DNA from: Mesostigma viride
Lineage: Eukaryota > Streptophyta > Mesostigmatophyceae > Mesostigmatales > Mesostigmataceae
NCBI GenBank assembly: GCA_009746045.1
Contig: RPFO01000156.1
Location: forward strand, 2,361,588-2,425,587
Reading direction: 5' to 3'
DNA: 64,000 bases
Numbering within the stretch: the stretch's first letter is position 1; the number at the start of each line of letters is the position of its first letter. Below the pieces are notes generated by a model that saw nothing but the letters and a program-made list of their open reading frames with translations, was not told the DNA's origin and made no database searches. Shown here one piece after another: positions 54,386 to 63,100 of this stretch. A program made the translations under genes and the position numbers.

Positions 54386-57126
54386 CACTCCCCCCCCACC
54401 CACCCACTCACCCACCCACCCACCCCCACCCCCACCCAACCCCACCCACCCCAACCCCAATCCCAACCCCCCCAACCCCACCCACCCACCCACCCCCCAA
54501 CCCCCACCCACCCCGCACACGCACACAAAACCCCTCACCATGGTGAACGGCGACGCGGGCGGGACGGGCAGGGAGTCCGGCTTCTTCCCCATCATGCCCC
54601 CATCCATCATGCCTCCATGGTGGCCGCCCTCACCCATCATGCTGTTGCCACTGCCACCCATCATGCCACTGCTGCCACCTGCCCCCATGTGGCCATCCCC
54701 ATGGTCCATCATCCGTCGGTTGCTGCCCGCCTCCCTCTCCTTCTCCTTCTCTTGGTCTTTGCTGCCAGACGCCACATCGGTGCCGGTGAACCCCGCCGCG
54801 TCATAGGGATACCACGGGCGACCACCCTGGACGTTGCCGGACTCGCATCCTGGCTCACCGCACTTGGGATGGGTGGCGGCATCCGCGGCGTCCGTCGCGC
54901 TCCCAGGGATCCGCTTGAAGGTGAGCAGGTTCACGGCTTGGCCGAACACCGTGTCCGCCTTGGGGGTGGGGGTGGGGGCGGGGGCAACAGGAGGGGCAAC
55001 AGGGGGTTGGGGAGCGGCACCGGTAGCCAAGTCAGGCATGACAAGCAGGCATATTGTAGTATCAATCTTATTATTTAAAATGTTACTTGGCTTACTCAAA
55101 GTAAACTCTGAGTAAAGGCTGCATCGAGCTAGGCTCTACAGTAAAGGCTGCACTGACCCAAACTCTTGAGTAAAGGCCGCACCAAGTTCGGCATGTGAGC
55201 CAGGGGATGGAGGAGCATCTAGACGAGCAGCAAGCAAATTCGCTAGTAATGAAACCAAAGCGCCAGCATTATCAAAGTCATAGGCCGCAACTGGGAGACC
55301 CCAGGAAGGGGATGCTGGGAAAGGCGAGAGCGAGGCTTAATTAAGTGATTATATAAAACGGGGGTGATTACATTAAGTGGGGGTGAGGATGGACTGACAA
55401 AGCAAAAATAACACGACAGTGACTGACCTGAACGCTACTAGGGTGACACAAGTACAGAAAAATAACACGACAGTGACTGACCTAAACGCTACTAGGGTGA
55501 CACAAATACAGAAAAATAACACGACAGTGACTGACCTGAACATTACTAGGGTGACACAAGTACAGAAAACTAACACGACAGTGACTGACCTGAACGCTAC
55601 TAGGGTGACACAAGTACAGAAAACTAACACGACAGTGACTGACCTGAACGCTACTAGGGTGACACAAGTACAGAAAAATAACACGACAGTGACTGACCTG
55701 AACGCTACTAGGGTGACACCAGTACAGAAAAATAACACGACAGTGACTGATCTAAACGCTACTAGGGTGACACAAGTACAGAAAAATAACACTACAGTGA
55801 CTGACCTAAACGCTCCTACTAATACAATAGTTTTAGTACACCCACCTCCAGAGCACCAGCCTCTAGCCACCTGGCGCAGTCCCTGGCCACGTGCCGCTTG
55901 TAAACAACACCCATATGTAACCAATATACAGAAGTGTTTGCTTTTGAATGGAATTTAATTATCCATAAAAGCTACACCAATTCTCTAACCATGATACTTG
56001 CCATAAAAGTATTCTCCCCCCCACACACACACACCTCCAGAGCACCCGCCTCCAGCCGCTTGGCGTAGTCGTTGGCCACGTGCTGCTTGCTGGTGCCGGA
56101 GACAGCATCGTGGTGCTGCGACACGGCCACCGCCTCCTCCAGCGTCTCCGTGGATGGGCCCGTGGGCGGCTTGCCCACCGCGTGCTCCAGCTGGCGCACC
56201 GCCTGCGGGTGAGGCGGGTGGGGATTAGGGTCAGGAGGGAGACATACATGTATAAATTAACAGAGAATCAGAAGAGAATCAGTCGGTGGATGGGCCAGTC
56301 ATCCACTTGTAAGGTGGGGTTGGGGACAGGCGGATTAACGGGGAGGATATGGTAAAGGGGCTGTGGGTAGCTCCCACCGCCGTTCCACGTGGGGTTGGGG
56401 ACCAGGGGGTGAACGAGGAGGGCATGGTGAAGGTGCTATCGGTGGTTCCTCTTACATGTGCTGCAGCGGGCCCACCGCCTGGGGTTGGGGTGAGTGGGGA
56501 CAGCAACATAGGCGACGCTGTGGGGGGGAAACAGAAGAGGAAGTAATTAAGGAACAAAGGGCAAATGGCTACAGGGCTGGCTCCTTGAATGTGCGTTTCA
56601 GCTGGTTCGCCGCTCACCAAGTAGTGAGAGGGTGGGGGGGGCAAGGGGGGGGGAGGGGATGAAAGAGAAAATAAGCACTAGGAAGGGGGGGGGGGGAGGG
56701 GATGAAAGAGAAAATAAGCACTAGGAAGGGGGGGGGGGAGGGGATGAAAGAGAAAATAAGCACTAGGGGGGGGGGGGGGGGGAAGGGAAGAGGATTGTCA
56801 AAACGCTGGCGGAGAATTAGCAGAGACCTAAAGGAAGAAAAATCTGCGCATAGCGCCGTGACCACTTTGCTCAAAAGCGTGCTATTCTAGTCGTGTCCTG
56901 TCAGTTTGCTAAAAAGCTTGCCACACAAGTAGAAGGTGCGCCACATGTCCCACACAACAAGTTATTCTGCACAATGCAACGGTGATATAACAAACGAACG
57001 TATGCATGTTCAACCAGAGCCATACCACGCACGCTTGACACAGCCATACACAGAACATGGTGTCAACTCCCCCCCAGCCTCCGCGCATCTCCCTATTTTA
57101 TATTAATAATAATAACAATAGTAGCA

Positions 57127-57157
<31 letters not shown>

Positions 57158-60100
57158 GTTGAGTGATATTGCAACTTGTTCTGAAGATCATGACATTATC
57201 TTGCCCCACATGACTCCCACCCCCCACCCCACACACACCTGCAGGTAGCCGCTGAGCTGTCGCACATAGCCCTTTAGGGCCGGCCGGCTCGAGAAGTACC
57301 CCGTCCAGTAGCAGTGGGGGCAGTCGGCATATCTGGGATGTTTGGGCAGGCCAGGTGAGAGAGAGAGGCCGCGAGGCCCGGTCAAGGAAAGAGGCCGTGG
57401 GGGCGGGTGAAAGGGAAAGGCCGCGGGGGCAGTTGAAAGAGAGAGAGGCCGTGGGGGTGGGTGTACGAGAGAGGCCGTGGGGGCGGGTGAAAGGGAAAGG
57501 CCGCGGGGGCAGTTGAAAGAGAGAGAGGCCGTGGGGGTGGGTGTACGAGAGAGGCCGTGGGGGCGGGTGAAAGGGAAAGGCCGCGGGGGCAGGTGAAAGA
57601 GAGAGAGGCCGTGGGGGTGGGTGTACGAGAGAGGCCGTGGGGGCGGGTGAAAGGGGAAGGCCGCGGGGGCAGGTGAAAGAGAGAGAGGGCATGGGGGTAG
57701 GTGTACGAGAGAGCCCGAGGGGGCGGGTGAAAGGGAAAAGCCACGGGGGCAGGTGAAAGAGGGAGAAGCCGTGGGCGTGGGTGTACGAGAGAGGCCGTGG
57801 GGGCGGGTTAGAGGGGGAGGCCACAGGGGCAGGTGAAAGAGAGAGAGGGCGTGGGGGTGGGTGTAAGGGAGAGGCCGTGGGGGCGGGTGAGAGGGAAAAG
57901 CCACGGGGGCGTCATCAGAAGTCACGCAAGAGAGAAAGGGGCCACTCACGCATGAGGGCAGATGAGTAATAAGTAACCGAGGAGGGCAGAGGAGTGCTAA
58001 GTAACACATGAGGGCAGATGAGAAATAAGTACTGCACGGCGGCAGATGAGTAATAAGTAACACATGAGGGCAGATTAATTGCTTTACACGTAAGTGAGCA
58101 CGTGAATTTAAGTCCTCAGGGAAATGAATATGGGCAGATGGGTGATAAATAACACGTGAGGGCTGATGAGTAGAAGTAACCCATGAGGTGCAGATGAGTA
58201 ATAACTAACACATGAGGGCTGATGAGTAGTAACTAACACATGAGGGCTGATAAGTAATAAGTAACACATGACGGCTGATGAGTAATAAGTAACCCATGAG
58301 GGGCAAATGAGTAATAACTAACACATGAGGGCTGATTAGTAACAAGTAACCCATGACGGGCAGATGAGTAATAACTAACACATGAGGGCTGATGAGTGAA
58401 AAGTAACACGTGATGGCAGATGGACTAACAAGTGCTGGCTATACATTACATACCCTATTCACAGGTAGGAGTCGCTGGTCTTGAGCGGCAAGCATGGCAC
58501 AATATAATGCACCGGACCACGCGATGTAAGTGTAATAACAGCCGAGCACTCACGGGAAGAAGTCGTCGGTCTTGAGCGGCCACTGCAGGTTCGACGCGTG
58601 CTTGGCAGAGGCGTACTGGGAGGGGGTGGAGTAGAGCACGTTGATGCGCCCATCCTGCCAATAGATGCAAATACCCAAAGCAATAGCAAGGCGCGTGCCC
58701 CCAAGAACCGGAATGCAACAACCCCTAGAGAGTCAGCACAGCACCTACCGCGATCACGAATAACAGTGTTAGGGATGCGTTCATCTTCCTCCCCACAAAC
58801 AAGATCTCCCCAAAACAAAGGTCACGCCAAGCACTCACAACACCTTGATTAGGTCATGTCATAAGGTAGGGTGATGTGGCCACCCGAACGTAATGCAAGT
58901 ACCCGCAAAGAAAGATGGCGTCGTCATGGTGGCTGCGTGCCTTGAGATGCCTTGAGTTCGGCTGCCCTTGCCTCTTTTTTCCCCTACCACCCCACCCCGC
59001 CGCTACGCGCATAATCACCATTACGTCATGATACTACAATACCACACTATGGCAGGCCCACCCTGTGGATGAGCGTGTCCAGGTTCTTGCACCAGGGGTT
59101 GGTGCTACCTACCAATAGCCCACTCACTTGAGGCCCATGTTTTCGAGGCCTCACTTGAGGCCCATATTTTAGACTAGCTGTGGACATACATGTACGTAGT
59201 GACATCTTGGGCAGACGTTCACTATATCTTAAACTGGGGAATTGAGTGCTCCGTGGTACCCCTACGGGGACACGAGACTTATTGATTAATTAATTACCAG
59301 TAGCCCCACCCATGAAACTCCGCGCCCACCTTGTTCACGTAGTGGATGAGCTTGTCCAGGTTCTTGAACCAGGGGTTGGCGTTCTGGTAGTTGAAATCAC
59401 CGCCCATGGTCATGATGATGTCGTTCCCGCGGTACTGCTCCGCCTGTATTACCGCAAGGAGAGGACAGCAGAGTTATAAGGGTGGTCATGAGGGCGTCAT
59501 AAGGAGAGGGACCAAAGAGTCATGAGGGACGTCACAAGGGAGTCATAAGGGAAGGGCAGGGTGACAACACAGAGTCAGCCTGCATGTCACACATACGCTA
59601 TCTGATGTCCTTCTCCCAGTACTGCTTCGCGATTGAGGATGTGACGGTCCTCGAGTGGCAAGGACAGGCCCTATGATCGCAGTCCCACCCTGCGCAAAAT
59701 AAGCAGAGAGAATGGCAAATGTCACCTGGTCTCAAAGACAAAGAGAAAAGAAGACAAAGAAGAAAAGAAAAGGAAGATAGGGGGTATCACAGGTGTCACT
59801 TTCATCCTCGGAAAGCTGGATGCATCATGCACGCAGGGCAATATCGAAACCCGCCCACAACTACATGGTTGCTGTCTGGCCAACCACACCCTACCAAGCC
59901 ACGTTCCCATCCTGCATGCATGGTAATCGCAAGGTGCTGGACTCCAACGTTGGTAAGAAGACTAGTAGCAAGGTTTCCGTAACAATACTGGTAACAAAAC
60001 TAGGACCGACAACATAATACTATCAAACATAATACATATAATACTATTAATCATACTACATATAACCGTAAAACATATTACTATTAATCATAATACATAA

Positions 60101-63100
60101 AATATATTAATCATAAAACATAATACTATTACTCATGCCATTGCTCAGCTCTCACCTCGGCCAGCGCCGCCGCGACAAAGGCATCCACACGCTCCTGCAC
60201 GTTCATGTCGTAGAGGGCCGGGTCGTCCTGCGGGCGCCAGACGCACGCACGGCCCCACGCGCATGCCGTTGGACAGACAGGCAGGGAGGCGAGCGAGCGG
60301 TATCATATGATAAGCCAGGCAACAATAATGCAGGATTCATATGATAAGCCAGGCAACAATAATACAGGATTCATATGATAAGCCAGGCAACAATAATACA
60401 GGATTCATCTGATAAGCCAGGCAACAATAATACAGGATTCATATGATAAGCCAGGCAACAATAATACATGATTCATATGATAAGCCAGGCAACAATAATA
60501 CAGGATTCATATGATAAGCCAGGCAAATGCACACAGGACGTGCCAGGCAAGGGCACGGCCCCACGCGCATGCCCACCACGCTTAGCCCCATACACACGCA
60601 CGGACAGAAATAGACACTCGGTCAGGCAAAGAAAGGCACGTGCATGTGTTTCGACAGACAGAAAGCGGATACATATTACATAGGAGGGATTAAATAGGGG
60701 GGAGGATAAGAAAGAGGGCAATTTGGATTCTGGCAACATGGTGAGTACCAAGCATAACATGCCAAACCTAGTTAGATACGCCTACTAAATGACGTGATAC
60801 TGCGCAACCGGGTGAAATTAGGCCTAACCGAGGATTTGAAAATTGTTACACCCAGCCCAGCGGGCTATGCGGTGCGCACGGGGCTTGAGTCCTTGTAATA
60901 GACACCAGCCCAGCGGGCACGAATGACGCACATGAGACTAACGGCCTTGTCATAACCCAGCAGCAGTCCGGTGCCAACGCATGAGGCTAGGCACCGTGGT
61001 ATACTTCAATGACCACTAGCCACGCGTACTTTAGTGACCACTAGCCACGCGGGCACACACAGCGCGCGCGTACCTGGATGGGGGGGTCGTACGACACCGT
61101 CTCGTACCAGAAGCCATCCGGTGCCCCGTAACCGTTGGGCAGGACACCGGCAAACACCTGTGTGCGGCCAGGTAAAAATAGCCAAAGAAGAGGCACACGG
61201 GAGAAGATGTGAAAGCCAACACCTGCGTGAGAATAGGTATAAATGGCGTCAGGAGGACGCGCAAAAATGCAGAGAGCTAAACACGAAACTGGCGGGTTAG
61301 ATAATAAACCAGTAATAAACGCTTAGCGCAGTATATGAATTTGGCACAAGGAAAACCTCAGTCAAGGCTTGACGCACGTAATACCAACAGTTTGGAGTCA
61401 TAACAAGGATCTTGAAACTGTAAGTGCAGGCAATCCAGACCAATATGCAATCGACCAGCGAAACACAAGGGCCTTTAGCTGGTGAGATAGGCGAAGCAAA
61501 CGCTAGTAGTAACGCATTTCATTCTTGAAAATGCCTTGACGACAACACAATGAGGCGGCCGGGGAGAAAAAAAAAAAAAAGGAAGCGCAGTGTTTCTTCT
61601 GACTACTCATGGACTGCAGACCAGCCACGTCATCACAACGCCGTCATCCTAACCGCTGCACCCTAAACCATTATCCCCGTACCCTAAAATGGCACACACG
61701 GGCGCGAGGCTAGCCTGGATGTGTAAACCACGACCGTGGGCCATAATAGCAGGGATGCAGGCGCTTCAAGTACGGTTATCTGGCTGGCCACCAGTCAGAA
61801 GTGCATCAGCTACAGTTGCACATAGCGTCCAGCTTGCGGACCAAGTGCCATGGGACGCGCCGTGCTATCGTATAATCTTCTCATTAGGAATCACCCCTAA
61901 CAAACCATATCCAGCCACATACAGAGACACACATATGTGAAATTATTTTGGTACGATACGTACCAAACAATAACAAGTAACAAAAAACAAGTACCTATAC
62001 AAGTACTTTACATGTCTATACATATACAAGGAGACACACATATGTGATATTCTTTTGGTACCATATGTACAAGTACATACTACTATACAAGGACTCTACA
62101 TGTCTATACATATACAAAGAGACACACATATGTGATATTCTTTTGGTACGATATGTATAAGTACATACTACTATACAAGGACTCTACATGTCTATACATA
62201 TACAAGGAGACACACATATGTGATATTCTTTTGGTACGATATGCATAAGTACATACTACTATACAAGGACTCTACATGTCTATACATATACAAGGAGACA
62301 AAATCGGCCGTGAAGGGGAAATCCGACAACTCGATCCCATCCGACGAATAAAGCATATGCACACATCTGTAAATGTATGTGCTGCTATGTACATAAACAG
62401 AGACGACATGAACATAGGGAGGGGAATCCAAAGTCGAAACCGACCAAGGTCACCATGTCATTGACTGACAATAGTACGATACAGCAAGCATAGGGATGAT
62501 CATCAAGCAAGGCTAGTGGGGCATTCGATACAGCAAGAATAGGGACGATCACCAAGCAAGGCTAGTGGGGCATTCGATACAGCAAGAATAGGGACGATCA
62601 CCAAGCAAGGCTAGTGGGGCATTCGATACAGCAAGAATAGGGATGATCACCAAGCAAGGCTAGTGGGGCATTCGATATAGCAAGAATAGGGACGATCACC
62701 AAGCAAGGCTAGTGGGGCATTCGATACAGCAAGAATAGGGATGATCATCAAGCAAGGCTAGTGGGGCATTCGATATAGCGAGAATAGGGATGATCATCAA
62801 GCAAGGCTAGTGGGGCATTCGATATAGCAAGAATAGGGACGATCACCAAGCAAGGCTAGTGGGGCATTCGATACAGCAAGAATAGGGATGATCATCAAGC
62901 AAGGCTAGTGGGGCATTCGATATAGCAAGAATAGGGACGATCACCAAGCAAGGCTAGTGGGGCATTCGATACAGCAAGAATAGGGATGATCACCAAGCAA
63001 GGCTAGTGGGGCATTCGATACAGCAAGAATAGGGATGATCATCAAGCAAGGCTAGTGGGGCATTCGATACAGCAAGAATAGGGATGATCATCAAGCAAGG

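Noticed and set aside
55373-55958. Frames of about 180 codons with an 18-residue repeat on both strands
   Set aside because: The 54-bp array unit is a multiple of three, so frames stay open by arithmetic; it is intronic and shows no host-gene similarity.
57093-58063. Pro/Ser/Leu-rich frames of 240-290 codons on the minus strand
   Set aside because: Generated by the 80-bp repeat and reading across the true exon f in another frame.
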